NCBI GenBank assembly: GCA_002914805.1
Contig: JXTB01000124.1
Location: forward strand, 567,939-631,938
DNA length: 64,000 nucleotides
Source: Parasponia andersonii
Lineage: Eukaryota > Streptophyta > Magnoliopsida > Rosales > Cannabaceae
Direction: 5' to 3'
Under the pieces are notes generated by a model, which was not told the origin of the DNA, made no database searches, and saw only the letters and a program-made list of their open reading frames with translations. The translations under genes and the position numbers were made by a program. Shown in pieces: positions 11,141 through 23,225 of this stretch (positions are counted from its first letter, which is position 1; each line of letters starts with the position of its first letter).

Positions 11141-11966
11141 TGGGACCCGTTCCTAATCATACACCACATGGACGATTAAGTGACAGAACAAGTCATAAAC
11201 GGGGCACACCGTCCGACACGTGTCCAGAGTGACTAGTTAAAGGCCACGCGAGTCGCATGTGGTACCACCTAGGCCATTGGGCTGTCCGAGGCTAGGGCTG
11301 AGCCCATCCCAGACCCTGGATGGACTCGGCCCAGTCCGATTCTTACCTTGACAGCTGGGGGTCGGAAGCCCCAAGGGTCTTCCATCAGAGTACAATGGGA
11401 AGGAACTCACAGCTCCAGACCTAGACAGAACATTTAATACGATCTTGAGTAGGTGTGCGCATGGGACAAATCGTCCTGACAGAATGGCGATTTGTCCAAA
11501 CCTCGCCCCTGACAGACTCGAGCTATAGGGGACGGCGAAAACTAGGCTACAGTGGCGCAGAGAGAATCACGACAATCTCAGCCCATGACTTCTGGAGTAA
11601 GTCTTGATGAAAAAGGTACTCGGTCATGGGATTGAGAACCAGGAGATTCACAATTTCAGGATTATATATATGAGCCATGCGTCCCCAAAAGAGAGGCATG
11701 TACGTATACAAAAAGAAATATTTAAAATTTTATGAGCAAGAGACAAAGATATACTCGTACAGAGAAAAACTAAATTTTTGCTACCCTGAATTAAAGATAA
11801 ACAACTGACTTAAGCATCAGAGAGCCTTTGCAGGTGGCCTTCCCCGCCTCTCCGACCCTGCCTGAGGTCAGAAGCTCTTTGGGATAGCAAGAATACGTGA
11901 ACAGTTAGAAGGTACAACATCAGCAGTTCAGAGACACATGGATAGTTGGTGAAAACCGCTCCAACA
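11141..11966 (+). repeat. 3' LTR of the Tat element
   Basis: It starts TGGGACCC right after a purine tract and ends CCAACA at 11966, shown by the match with 1-226. A TATA box-like ATTATATATATGAG lies at 11660-11675. The exact start is uncertain by a few bases. Host F-box sequence begins directly at 11967. Confidence 0.8.
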
Positions 11967-12808
11967 CTAGGATTACTCCATCTGCAATCCCCTCACCACG
12001 TAGGGAGTGGGGTTGCACTACTTGAGGCTTCTCCAAGGTGGGTATGAAAGACGTGGAATTTTATGCGAACCTAAGCATAGTAATTCTCATGAATTCCGTT
12101 ACAAGGTCTTGGTGATTGTTGATTTTTTCACTAGAGACTTTGAATATGTCTTTGATGCTGCGATTTTTTATTCGGAGACTGGAAAGTGGAGCGGATCAAC
12201 CTTATCTTGTCCGCACACATCGACTCCTGAGTTTGATATTTGGAAAGAGTTTGTGGCAAGCAGCAGTACTGGGATTCTGTATTCCCTGTAAGTGGGGCTG
12301 AGGATGATGATATCAAAGGGTTTGCTGCATTCGATCTCTCCGATGGTGGTGCACGATGCCCGGTTCTTTGACCTGCCTCTCGACTTTGGCCGTGGCTGGC
12401 AGGCTTGTCCTGACCATGTGTGCTCTGGAGTGGTGAGGGGCCGGTTGCGGCTGTCACATTTGTTTAAGACTAATCAGGAGTTTGTTTTGAAAATTTGGGA
12501 ATTGAATCACAATAACAACAACAATGACCAAGAGTGGCTCTTGGTGCACAATGTAACGTTAGAGACGGAGGAGACAGATAGGTTATTTGTGGCTGCATTC
12601 CATCCATACAATGAGGATGTGATTTGCATGTTCAACGACCATGATGTTTACAAGTACAAGATTGGACAAGGAAAGTTTAAAAATATTCGGCCAAATTCCT
12701 GATCAATACCCAAAGTTCACAGCAGATGAGCTTATGTTATACTTGCGCAGCTACACTCTTGTGTATCCTCCGTGGCCAACTTCAATTCCTACGCTCCCCG
12801 CCAATTAA
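11967..12808 (+). pseudogene. F-box protein gene, 3' remnant (F-box-associated beta-propeller part)
   Basis: Host gene remnant. It opens with DYSICNPLT, a hallmark of plant F-box-associated domains, then YKVLVIVDFF, FYSETGKWSG, ARFFDLPLDFGRGW and a VWELK-like KIWELNH block, and ends with a PPWPTSIPTLP tail closing at 12806-12808. Family members serve as substrate receptors of SCF ubiquitin ligases. The F-box itself and the start are missing: the reading frame runs straight into the 3' LTR. It has in-frame stops at 12001 (TAG) and 12289 (TAA) and needs a one-base frame change near 12685 to reach the conserved C-terminus, so it is a pseudogene. The retroelement lies where the 5' half should be, so the insertion may have caused or followed gene loss. 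Confidence 0.82.
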
Positions 12809-14230
12809 AAAGAGCAGATGAGCTGCTTGTGAGAGAGGGTCTATGTTGTTTTGTTTTTGTTTTTAAATATTTAGAACAGTGTAGGTACAATTGAATATAT
12901 TCTAGTGATCGAATACAGAGGCAATTAACTATAGATTACACTACCTCTGAATCTCAAATACTTATATTGGATTTGCTTGCTAGCTTTTTTACCAATTTCT
13001 ATGTATATATTCGTTCACCTAAAGCCAACTCACCATCTTCTCTGCATGTAACTCCTCTCAGGCTCTTTCCCAAACTCTTGAGGACCTATCAATCTTTCCC
13101 ATTACAGCATTCTTGAAACTAATGGCCTCTTGAACTTGAGAACACGATCACTGCGTTCTAACCCCACTTAGGCTATTCCTTGACTCCATCAATTCGTTAA
13201 GGGAAAGCCTCTTCTACTGGCCCCGTTCCGGCCTCTGTTGTGTAAGACCTCAATTTGGCATTGAAAGACTTTGTATTCGCCATGTAATTAATATGAACTT
13301 GATATAAAATTAATATACTAACAGTAACACTAAATAATTGATATATTGATATAAAATTAATAAAATAATAAGAAAAAATTGATATACTCGTATAAATTTT
13401 ATGTACAAATACAATAAAATCAGACATTTGTTTTAAATACTTTATATGTTGAGTTTCTAACACTTTTGTCTATAAAAAAAAATTACAAAAAATGTGGAGA
13501 GTAGTGTTTTTTTTTTAATTCTCAATTTCCATTTGATTTATATTAGAAATTTATTAACTTCGTGAAAAGTTTTTAGAAAAATATTATTTTTAAAATGGTC
13601 ACTAGTTTACCGTTATAAATACTTTTAATTACTAAGTTCTGGTAGGCGGAAATCGGAAATCGATTACAGATTACTAGTTATTATTTTTAAGATTAATATT
13701 TTTTTAAATATATTTTGAAAAATGATATTTTTCTAATAAAGGGTACTAAATCTAGAAAAATAGAGCACACCGAATTGGTCTAATTTTTTTCAGGCTCTTT
13801 TCAAAATTACAGGCTCAAAGTACCAAAAATTGAAAAATTCCGGATGAGTCAAATTGTTTTAAATATCCCAAATTGATTTAGGAAAATATCACGTTTTGAA
13901 AAGAAAGTTATAAAAATAACAGTTTTAATACATATTTAGAAAATACCATATTTTCCTCAAAAGTGATGTTTTTCAACGGTACTCGAGATAACCGGTTGAG
14001 TTACATAGGGCGTTAATCTAGTTACTTAAGGTAACCGGTCAAGGTACCTTAAGTAGTTTCATTAATTACTTTAAATATCTCATTATTTAATAAAAAGTGG
14101 TATTTTCTAACTACTTTTAAAAGTGATATTTTTCTAATTATATGCTGTGACTTTTCAAATAATTAAAAAAAAAAAAAAAAAAATCAGTCCATCCAGCATT
14201 TCTCAATTTTTGTTACTTTTGAGGTTGGAA
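12809..14230. other. AT-rich spacer
   Basis: I see no gene. It contains worn repeat sequence (see 13861-14155), a 21-base A run near 14164 and only short chance reading frames. Confidence 0.6.
13861..14155. repeat. Dispersed repeat, copy 1 (GGTAACC-rich)
   Basis: This stretch resembles 24640-24935: both have AAAAGTGGTATTTTCTAA-like and TTTTAAAAGT motifs around a core with several TAACCGGT/GGTAACC words and 'TACTTAAGGTAACC'. The core is partly palindromic. No terminal repeats were recognised, so the element class is unknown. Confidence 0.45.
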
Positions 14231-14423
14231 GTTTGTCAGAAGAAAGCCTTTGGAAAATCGGTCCTAGTCAGGTCGATACAGTGAAGCCCACCGAAGCCCA
14301 ATATCTTTCCCCGAATTTGCCTTGTTCCCCTCTGCCTTTGGTTCATCACTCTCTCTCTAAGACTCTTTTAACACAATACAACCCCACCCGTCTCAACTCG
14401 CCGTCTGTGCATAGCTCGCGGAG

Positions 14424-14550
14424 GTACGCGAAGGTCTATATATGTCTTGTCTTTATTCTGAACATGGGGGGGTTTGATCCCTGAATCTGAATAGGTTATG
14501 GGAGTGTTTTCTAAGTGTCATGGCTTTGCTTTTGCACTCACCTTATGCAG
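14424..14550 (+). other. Probable 5' UTR intron of the uL29m gene
   Basis: A donor-like GAG|GTACGC at 14423/14424 and an acceptor CCTTATGCAG ending at 14550 lie just before the start codon at 14560. Splicing would remove an upstream in-frame ATG at about 14519. This is inference from splice signals only. Confidence 0.45.
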
Positions 14551-14559
14551 ATCGGAGTC

Positions 14560-16246
14560 ATGTTTCTATCGAGATTCTTTGGGAGAACACTCTTTGCTGC
14601 TAAATCAGAGACTTCGGCTGCTGCTGCTGCTGCTGCTTCTTCGCTTAGGACGGAGTACAACCCTCTTGCGGAGTTCTTCGAGGCTGATCGAAGCGCGGAG
14701 GACGACAAACCTGTCGTCTATGGTACATGCCCTTTCTATCTTATTTCGCTTCCTAATACCATGTTTGGTTATCTTTGTTACTGTTTCTGACTATTATTGT
14801 TTTTTCATATAGCAATCGCCAATATTTACTAGTCTATGTAATCTGGTCAATGAAATGAAACCATAGAACAAAAGAAATGAGACTTGCTTGGTTTTGAATT
14901 GTTGTTTAGGAATGGGTTCATTATCACGTTGATGTTGGAAAACTAGAGTGGGATTTATTTGATACTCCAATAATTTTGCCTGTCATTCACAAAAATGTGA
15001 CTGTGAAGATAGAATAGAGTTTTATGCAATAAATTACGAGATTTAACAAGACGATGATTTCTCTGCTGGTGCTATATAGTGTTTTAGGTAATTAATATCC
15101 GCAGGATTTTGATGCACTTATGCTCGAAGAATTGAGGAGGACAACTGCGTCATTACTCAACAAAAAGAAGCTTTTCTAAGTCTGTAATTTAATTAACTAA
15201 ATTTTTTGTGATGGATGTTGAGCGTTTTTCTTAAATAGTATGCTACTGTCAGGTCGTAGTTGGAAAGCTTCTGAACTTCGCTTGAAGTCTTGGGATGATC
15301 TTCAAAAGCTATGGTATGTTCTGCTGAAGGAGAAAAACATGCTGATGACACAACGCCAGATGCTCCATGCACAAAACCTTCGCTTTCCTAATCCTGAGAG
15401 AATTCCTAAGGCACATTTCCTATCTGATTGCATCTCTTTGTATGTCATTGCTCTTAGATGTTTCATTGATTTTCTGTGGTCTCTGTGTACTTTGTGAGTA
15501 GTCATTTACCTTGAACCAATACACGCGCTACTAATATTGTGAAAAAGGATCATCACTTGTTTGTGGAGCAAATCTTGTTCCCTCTTTAGACAGCACTGGA
15601 ACCGTTGGACCAACAAAAGGCTTCAAGATTTTGTGATGATTGTTGTATGAATTTTGAAGCATTTTGAAGCCTATACATGATGCAATGTATATGATTTTCT
15701 TAAAAAAAAAATGGTTGTCTTGTGGAAAAGGATCTTCCCTTTTATATATTTTTTTAAAATTTCTTGATCTTTTTCTAGCATGTTTCAGTTATTATCTATA
15801 AACTGCTAGCAAAACTGGATTTATAGAATTGGTGGTTTCAATAATGGCAAATTTACAATCATGCTAAAAATCCCTTGTTCCTCTGTTTATTTTAAGCATC
15901 TTATTCCCTGCTTTCGGTTGCTGTTTATTGTTGTGATGGTGCAACTTGCATGTTGTGCGCACTTTATGACTAGAATTACAACATAGAGAGGTTTTCTCTG
16001 CTATATTTGAATTGTTTGTAAGGCTTATTATAGCCACAGTAATAAAGAAAATGTGACGATATGATGTTTGTACGAGTTTATCCTAGGCAAACCATTGCTT
16101 AGTCTTGATGGTTAATACTTGTAATGCAATTGTTTCAGGTGAGAAAGTCGATGTGTCGTATCAAGCATGTACTTACAGAGAGAGCAATTGAAGAACCTGA
16201 TCCCAGGAGGTCTGCTGAGATGAAGAGGATGGTAAACGCCTTGTGA
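14560..16246 (+). CDS. MRPL47: Mitochondrial large-subunit ribosomal protein uL29m (MRPL47), three exons, complete
   Basis: Encodes a protein of the mitochondrial ribosome large subunit, near the peptide exit tunnel by homology with uL29. Exons: 14560-14722, 15253-15410, 16139-16246 (429 nt, 142 aa), close to the family's usual length. The N-terminus [14 protein letters not shown] is basic and hydrophobic, as in a mitochondrial presequence, followed by a seven-alanine run coded by GCT repeats. The conserved core includes [53 protein letters not shown] and the C-terminal [10 protein letters not shown] chose the ATG at 14560 because it opens the presequence and follows a probable 5' UTR acceptor. 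Intron 1 is GT-AG and splits a glycine codon. Intron 2 appears to begin with GC (AAG|GCACAT), with a normal TTTCAG acceptor. No damage is seen. Confidence 0.93.
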
Positions 16247-18300
16247 GGCTCTCCTTTCTCCAACTATACTAGCTACTGGGTAGGTCGGTGTGCTGTAATT
16301 CTGCCTTATTTCAGGAGGATTAGTACTTTCAGCCAGTGTCATATTATAGAGTAGGGGTAGAATTAGCTACCTGCTTTTGAGTACCAATGGCTTATTTTGT
16401 CTTTAAGATTATTCTTAATAGCATTGGGCTATATGGCTGGAAAGTTGTTCTTTTGAGGATAGTTTTCTATGGATTTTGAATTTTTATGGGAAAGACTGAA
16501 ATTTTGGGTACCCCTTTGGTCTTCTACATAATTACCGTCTTCTTACTCAAGTTGTAGGGATGTAGCATGTATTGTACTGTGGTCTTATTATTAGTTGTCC
16601 ATTGGTGGGGGTCTTGGAGGGAGGAAAGGATATCCGTTTTTCCTTCATAATATAAATATGTATCATCTTGTACCTCCTTTTGATCTTTAATAAGAAAGCT
16701 ACAGTGAGGTATTTTTCATTGATTTGAGGATGGGCATTGCTAACCCCTGAGGTCATCATCTAACTTTTGTGCTTCTGGGAGGATGGGTGGTAGTGAGTTA
16801 TTTGATGTTGTTCATAAATCTCCAACCCCACCTCCTTTCTGTATCAATTGCATCTTGAAGAGAATTCGTTACAATCTGTTTGTTGTTAATTTCTTCTGGG
16901 CGGCTGATCAGTTTCCCTTTTGTAGATTGTTTAACAGTTTGAACAAGTACACAATTGCCCAGAAAACTCAATATTGGTGGCCATACTGGGTTTCAATGAA
17001 TTAACTTAATATACCATTGGACCCAAAACCATCCTCTCCGACGACCCTGCAATAGTGGAGGTTGAATTGGTTTGAAAAAGAAAAGGAAAAATAAAAAAAT
17101 AAAAAACCCGTCTGTATGCGTTTTGTTGTTAATTTATTCTATTCATAACATAATATATAAGCATTCAAGCCCACAAAAAAATAAAAAATAAAAACATATA
17201 TATAAAATTTTGGCATCTAGCTTTTCTTGATCTAGGATCTTGTTGTTGCAATGTCTTGATGTGGAATTCCTTTTGTTGCTATTTTCATATTTGGACCCAA
17301 ACTGTAGTCTTAACCTGGTATTCTGAATATTTTACCAAGTCCAGATTTATACCTGTACTAGAGTGTCCTTGCTGTTCCCCTATCCATGCTTTCCTCACTA
17401 GGAGCTTCTTAGTTTGCCTTCAGTTGTAGAGTTCTAGTATTCTTGTTTAATTATTTGCTTGCTCTTTACTAAGTTGAAATTCCTGGACGGTCCTAGTGTT
17501 TTGGATTCAAGGGATCTGATTATCAATTAAATTAATTTTTATTTTGAAGTACTTGTAAAGGTGCCATAATTAACAGCTCAATATGTGAAGTCGATCTTAA
17601 TCAGTAGTCAATACATGTTAAGCGTCGTATATCTTCCCCAGTTTGGTTTATAGGAAATGGCTTCAGGAGAAGGGTGGTTGCTTGAAAGGCTTGTCAAATT
17701 CTTCGGTTCAGGTCTTCTGTGCCATGACTTCCTATTGTGCCTGCCTTTGAGTGTTCTTCCCATTCAAGGGGGTTCAATATTTGCTTACGCTACAATGTTA
17801 TGAAGCTGATGACATTGTTTAATGGTCAACGAAAGGTTGTTTGTGTAGTTGCAGAACGGTAAGTTGTCTTCTATATTGTAAAATTGGTTTATTATGTCTC
17901 CTTCACTACGCCAACAAATGGTAAGGGAATTGTACTGTAACAGATAATGCCATACTAAAGGAGATAGTAGCTTTTATTTAATGGAAAGACCAGATAGGAT
18001 AAAGTTCAGAGTCCCAATAATGTGTTTACGCATGATCTCACATTGTTATGCGACAACATTCGAAGCGAGTGAAGTCGAATTATCGCTCGTTTTGATCTCC
18101 ACAATCAGCGCTTAAAGTTCCCGAATTGATGTTCCAATTAGGGTTGCTTATGCTCAAAATGAAATTTCAATATGCATAGGAATAGCACCATTAAAGCTAA
18201 CTGACAAGACCCCAATGCTCACTTTTTGTGTAAAAAGACGACTATAGAGAGCTCACTTCTTTACAAAGGAACACCATATGCAAAAGTTAGTGACTACATG
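16247..18300. other. Intergenic spacer between uL29m and ROP genes
   Basis: The first few hundred bases should be the uL29m 3' UTR and the last part lies downstream of the ROP gene's poly(A) zone. The remainder has only short reading frames with no recognised family. Two genes point toward each other here (convergent). Confidence 0.55.
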
Positions 18301-18434
18301 ATTTTAATTTTCTTTTAAAATATAAACTTATAGGGAAAGAAAAAAAGAAAAAACAAAGAATAAAACTATAAAAGGCAGTAATCAACGATAACGTCGGGTT
18401 TGGCTTGAGCTGTGAAACGATATGCTCTACATAC

Positions 18435-21400
18435 TTATTTGAGACAGACGAATTTCCTTCCACATAGTACATTTCTGCATTCCAAACACAAAGTAGAAAG
18501 CAATGTTATAATCCTAACCAAAATCACAACAAAATTAAACATGAGAAAAAGAACAAAATAAATTAGATGATAGAACAAGGACGCTTGAAATTAAAGTACT
18601 TAGAAATTTAACATTGTGGCAAAGAAAAACAGAATGATTACGTTAAAGAAGTTTATGTTGATAACAGACACATATTGTCATTCAGAATTCTCTAACTACG
18701 TTAATCATGCCTTGACTAGTAAGAGCTGTTCTTCCTGCGCTCTATATGTGTGAGAAGACTTGTGCTTGCTAGCAGGCACAGACAGGCAGTCAGGCACTTA
18801 CTATTTATTAATAGCAAGTTAATTATGCTATAAATCTCGTTTCTTTAATTAATAGAATGATGCATTTTTCTTTATCTCGAATGTTAAGTCACATGGTATC
18901 TAATCTATCTATACAAGGACAACTACAATCTAGACGAGAGAGAATACAGACATTAAGCATCCTCTACGTTGCTTTTTCTTCTTCTCTTTTTGCTTCTGTG
19001 GTGGCTTGATGACAACCTTGATTGCTGCATCAAAAACGGCTTTCACGTTCTGCAAAATTCAGAAGGGTCATTCATAGAATATGATCGAATTTTAGGTCCA
19101 TATGTTTTCAGTCATTCAGAAAGACAACTTACAACAGCATTAGAAAAGAGGGGAAAGGCAATATTGCTCTAAAAATGACGAGATATGATCAAATTCTACT
19201 GCAGAGCAACTAGTCTCCTGCATTCTTAGGCAAGTGTAGAAAGGAAAACTGTAACAAACTTAACAAATGCTTTAACATGAATGATGTCCAGAAATCTAGC
19301 ACGATGTAGGGCAACAAAGAGCTGATCTAGGCAGCTCTTTCACTATGCTATCTATAGTTATTTCCATGCAACTCAAATAGGAAAACACATGATGCTAGAT
19401 CTCACAATCATGATTTGAACTCCCTTGGCAAACTGACTGTATAGCCTGACTTTTCTAATGCATTTGCAAAAATGTTAATTATATGAGACATCTAGATGCT
19501 TCACTGGATTTATCCATATTTCTGTCATTGTATCCACTACTACAAAATGTTTAGTCAAATTAATATAAACATATGTCACATCATAAAAAGAATTAGTTCC
19601 TTAACTATAGACGAAGATGGATCAATCTTATTAAGGGAACAGAGATGTTAGTTTTACATATATTTATACCTGCTGAGTTTTTGAACTGCATTCTATGTAA
19701 TATGAAGCACCAATCTGCTTCTGCAGTTCCTCACCCTTTGAAAAAAAAGTTAGAAAACCAATATAGTCAATGAAACTACACAATACAACCATGCTGGACA
19801 TAGCAACTTATGAATTCAAATCACACCTGTGCAGTAGTCACTGGCACCAAACCTGGATGGTCGGCCAAATAGTGCTTATCTTCACGAAGATCTATTCCAA
19901 ATTTCCAATTAATCAAAAAAAGTAGGATTAATTGAAACATTTTTGGTCTCCACTATAATAAAGTACATTTTCTTTGATTGACATAAAAGATATGAATAAG
20001 ACTTTTGTAATGTTTAAGCAGTATGTTTCGTTAGCTGCAGTACAAATTGGGAAATTTTCATGATGTTTTATAATTATGAAAGAAAATTAAGGCTAAGACT
20101 TATATATATATCAAACTGAGCCAATTTTAAAGTATGAAAGGTCCTATATTCTCCTATGCATTGAAAGAAGAAATATACTGCCAACGCAAAACAGCAAAAT
20201 GAACCACTACAGTACCGCTCAAGAGTAAGTACAAAATTGTGCAGAGAAATCAATCAAAATGTATAATGAAAATTTTCTATTCAGGGGGATGGGGGTTGAG
20301 AAACTAAGAAGAAAATGCACTTTAAATATTGATTATTGGTGCTTCAGCTTCCCCCAAATTTTGTTTCTCAGAGTCTCCTTTCAGATTTGTTTAAACACTT
20401 TGGTTGAGTAGCTGAGTGGGTGAGAAACTCTTGCAACACTTAATAACAGGTCGTACTGATCTTTTAAATTTTCTCACACTGAATGACAGGGCCAATTATA
20501 GAGGAACTATCAAATTTGCATGTATGGTTACTAAATCTATTAAATCTGGTGATCCTACTATTGCATTTGAAGCATTTGAATCATTCTTCATACAGGGTTT
20601 AATTTTTGACAGAGTCCAAATATTTTGAAACTAGTATAATTTGCCTACTCTTGAAACCGCTTGAATCGACAAATTTCTCACGGCAGGTGTTAGCATCAAA
20701 TTTATTGTTTAAGAGGAATCTGGAACTTTAAGCACATCACGATACAAGTACTTGAGACCAAGTTTAATTGGACTAGGAAAAACAATTAAAACCATAAAGG
20801 GATTTCAACAAAGCCATGTTTGGAAACTTAAATCAGTTAAAAAGCTTCTTGGCTTACCTAGTTTTGTGCCGACAAGTACTACTGGGACTCCAGGTGAGAA
20901 ATGCTGAAGTTCAGGGATCCACTGACCAAGAAATGAGTGTAAAAAACCATCAGTAACAGCAAGCAGTAAGCATACAAGCCAAAGCCAAAATAAGGACACG
21001 ATACAGTTTGAAAACCTGAATTTTACAGGTGAATTTACCTTTTTCAATACGTTCTCATAGCTTGCACGACTAACCAATGAGAAAGCCAAGACAAAGACAT
21101 CCGCCCCTCTATAGCTTAATGGCCTTAACCGATTGTAATCCTCTTGTCCTGTGAAAACAAAAAAGAATAATTCAAAATGAAATGTAAAATAACAAAAAGT
21201 TTCTCAGTTTAGCATAGGCCAATTAATATTTGGAAACTTTTAAGGCATAATTTTTTAGCATTTTATTTAGTAAATTAGAAGAAAATAAAATACACAAGAT
21301 TGTGCTAAATATTTAGTCCTAGAAGGTAAGCAAACTGTACCAGCTGTATCCCAAAGGCCTAAGTTTACTGTGGTGCCTTCAACTACTACATTTGCACTGA

Positions 21401-21925
21401 AGTTATCAAACACCGTGGGAATATAATCCTGAAGAAACAGATGAAGTCAACGGTATAGGACTGAAAAGTCAACAACATGACTAAGAACAACAAATTAGGA
21501 AAAAATTTCCTTATCTGGGCCGATTTATTTTTCTTAAAAAAACCAACTTTATTTAAGCTTATACAAGATCAGCTGAAAAACCCAGGTGACTTGGGGAGAA
21601 CAAACTTTAGAACCCAAAAACTCATATGAAAGAGACACAGAAGGCAGAAGAGAGAGGAACCTATGTGTCTCTAGAGAGGGAGGACGTGTACTAAACTCCT
21701 GACACAAAAAGGCTGGAAAACCCATATGCTTACCCATAATAAAGAATCAAATAGACCAAAAAGAAACAAAAAAGAGAGAGACCACCCAGATGGATCTTTG
21801 TGAAGAAAAGTATAGCATACAGTGGGGAACTTGTTGCTTGTGTAGCAAATTAGCATGCAGGTCTTTCCCACGGCCCCATCTCCTACTGTCACACATTTGA
21901 TGAACCTTGAAGCACTAGAAGCCAT
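18435..21925 (-). CDS. ROP10: ROP/RAC small GTPase, type II (ROP10/11 group), eight exons, complete
   Basis: A plant Rho-family GTPase, a membrane switch controlling polarity and hormone (notably ABA) signalling. Exons on the minus strand: 21925-21821, 21428-21341, 21148-21039, 20921-20858, 19891-19827, 19735-19670, 19049-18952 and 18474-18435 (636 nt, 211 aa). P-loop GDGAVGKT is at residues 15-22, switch [10 protein letters not shown] at 37-45, switch II WDTAGQED at 61-68, GTKLD at 119-123 and ECSSK at 159-163. A lysine-rich stretch precedes the tail. Exon 8 was found by its signature: together with exon 7 it gives GCLINVLCGRK, a GC-CG box for S-acylation that replaces the CaaX box in type II ROPs. 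All borders fit GT-AG and phase. The choice between ROP10 and ROP11 is not settled by eye. The 5' UTR is purine-rich (complement of 22080-22150). Confidence 0.95.
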
Positions 21926-23015
21926 GGAAGCCAAACCAAGAAATACGCTCAAACACCCTAAAGAAATGCGCACAAAAACAAAAACAAAAGTGGGCTTCTT
22001 GGGATTTACACAAAGTTTATGGCTTTTGATTTTGAGCAAGAGACAGACAGGGACTGGCCGGTCACATGTTTCTCACTCATTTACTCTCTCCACAGCTCTT
22101 TCCTCTCTTTCTTCCTTTCTTTTTTTTTTTTTTCTTTTGTTTTTTTAAAAGGTTGCCCTGTGACTTCAATTAAATTCAATCAAATTCTCTTCATACTTTT
22201 GACAGATGGGAGATGAGTTTTGGTTGTTGATACATGTCTATACATATATATTAAATCTACTACGTCTTACTAAAATTACTGTATTTTTTTTGGTTGAAGC
22301 AAACATTTTTATTTGTTTATTAATTTTAATGGAAATAAACATCTTTATTTCTTGTCTGGCAATATGGCAGATATTGATATTGCATTTATTAGTTCTAGAA
22401 TTGAAGGATGAGGGTTTTTGGTCTTTTCACCCGTAACAAAAAGGCCCTGTTTCTCATTTTTCCTTTTATTTTCTTAGAGATAATTACATAATTTAACAAC
22501 AGATGCAAAGGAAAATGGGAAAGAAAAAAGAAAAGAAAAGAAAAGAAATACAACTCCTTAGAAAAGGGCGTTAAGAACTGACACACAATGAGTTAAAGAG
22601 TAACAGTCTTATTATTAAAAAAAATTAAAATCATGCTGTAATTGGAATATAAATGACTGGAAAAATTGGAACCAAAATTCTGAGTCCATTTAAAAATTTA
22701 TAATTACATCATCAAATTAACTGTTCCAGAACTGAGGCTATTTTAAAAAGGGAAATTACAGCACCAAGTTAAGAAGATTGGACCGGCATTGGAATGTATT
22801 CAAGTGGTACCTGCTGCATTAATAAACACCGTGAAATGGTTTAAAGGACCACACGCATTATTTTTCCTTTCTTTTCCAGTTTCAGATGGTGGGTCCATAT
22901 GCTGATTATAGGTGATAATTTTCAAGCCCAGCCCATTTTCTTTGCTTTATATCGTATCTTTTGCATTTTTTTCAGAAAAATTGTGATGAATGTTTGAATC
23001 AAACATTGCTGATTA

Positions 23016-23225
23016 AGTTGCTCTTCGGGACCATGAAAATTCCTTTTATTTTTTCCTTTACACAAGGAATTTAAATAAAAAAATTTGAATTAGGGGCTTG
23101 TAGAGTTTATAGTTATACTATATCCAAGTTACTCTTTTGGGGACCATGAAAATTATAATCCATTTTTTCTTTACATAATAAGTTACTTAATTGTTTTAAA
23201 ATGAGTTTTGGGCATGCAGAGTTTA
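23016..23225. repeat. Diverged tandem duplication, about 110-bp step
   Basis: AAGTTGCTCTTCGGGACCAT with GAAAATT at 23016 is echoed by AAGTTACTCTTTTGGGGACC at about 23126; each unit ends near a GAGTTTA word (23103 and 23219). The units are clearly related but heavily diverged. No function is suggested. Confidence 0.5.

Larger units (their letters stand above)
1..11966 (+). mobile_element. Ty3/gypsy LTR retrotransposon, Tat lineage (Grande/Retand-like), left end cut by window
   Basis: Fossil retrotransposon. The last 226 bases of an LTR at the window start recur at 11741-11966, bracketing gag, an aspartic protease with a DGGSS-type centre, reverse transcriptase, RNase H, a second RNase H block and integrase, in gypsy order. 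The second RNase H, a primer site resembling the Tat consensus, tandem repeats after pol and an accessory gene on the opposite strand all point to the Tat lineage (Grande/Retand type). The reading frames are heavily broken, on the order of twenty interruptions, so it is not autonomous. The compared LTR stretches differ at 18 of about 226 positions, all transitions, suggesting insertion a few million years ago. The element is larger than the visible 12 kb because most of the 5' LTR lies outside. Confidence 0.93.

Noticed and set aside
14515-14559. Longer N-terminus for uL29m starting at an upstream in-frame ATG (MSWLCFCTHLMQIGV).
   Set aside because: The extra residues do not look like a presequence, the known family begins MFLSRF, and a strong acceptor (TTATGCAG) lies between the two ATGs, so the segment is probably intronic.
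16783-17004. Reading frame of 73 codons downstream of uL29m.
   Set aside because: No homology recognised, and the surrounding sequence has neither splice signals nor coding character.
20416-20628. Reading frame of 70 codons on the plus strand within the ROP gene.
   Set aside because: It lies in an intron, on the opposite strand, with no family resemblance.
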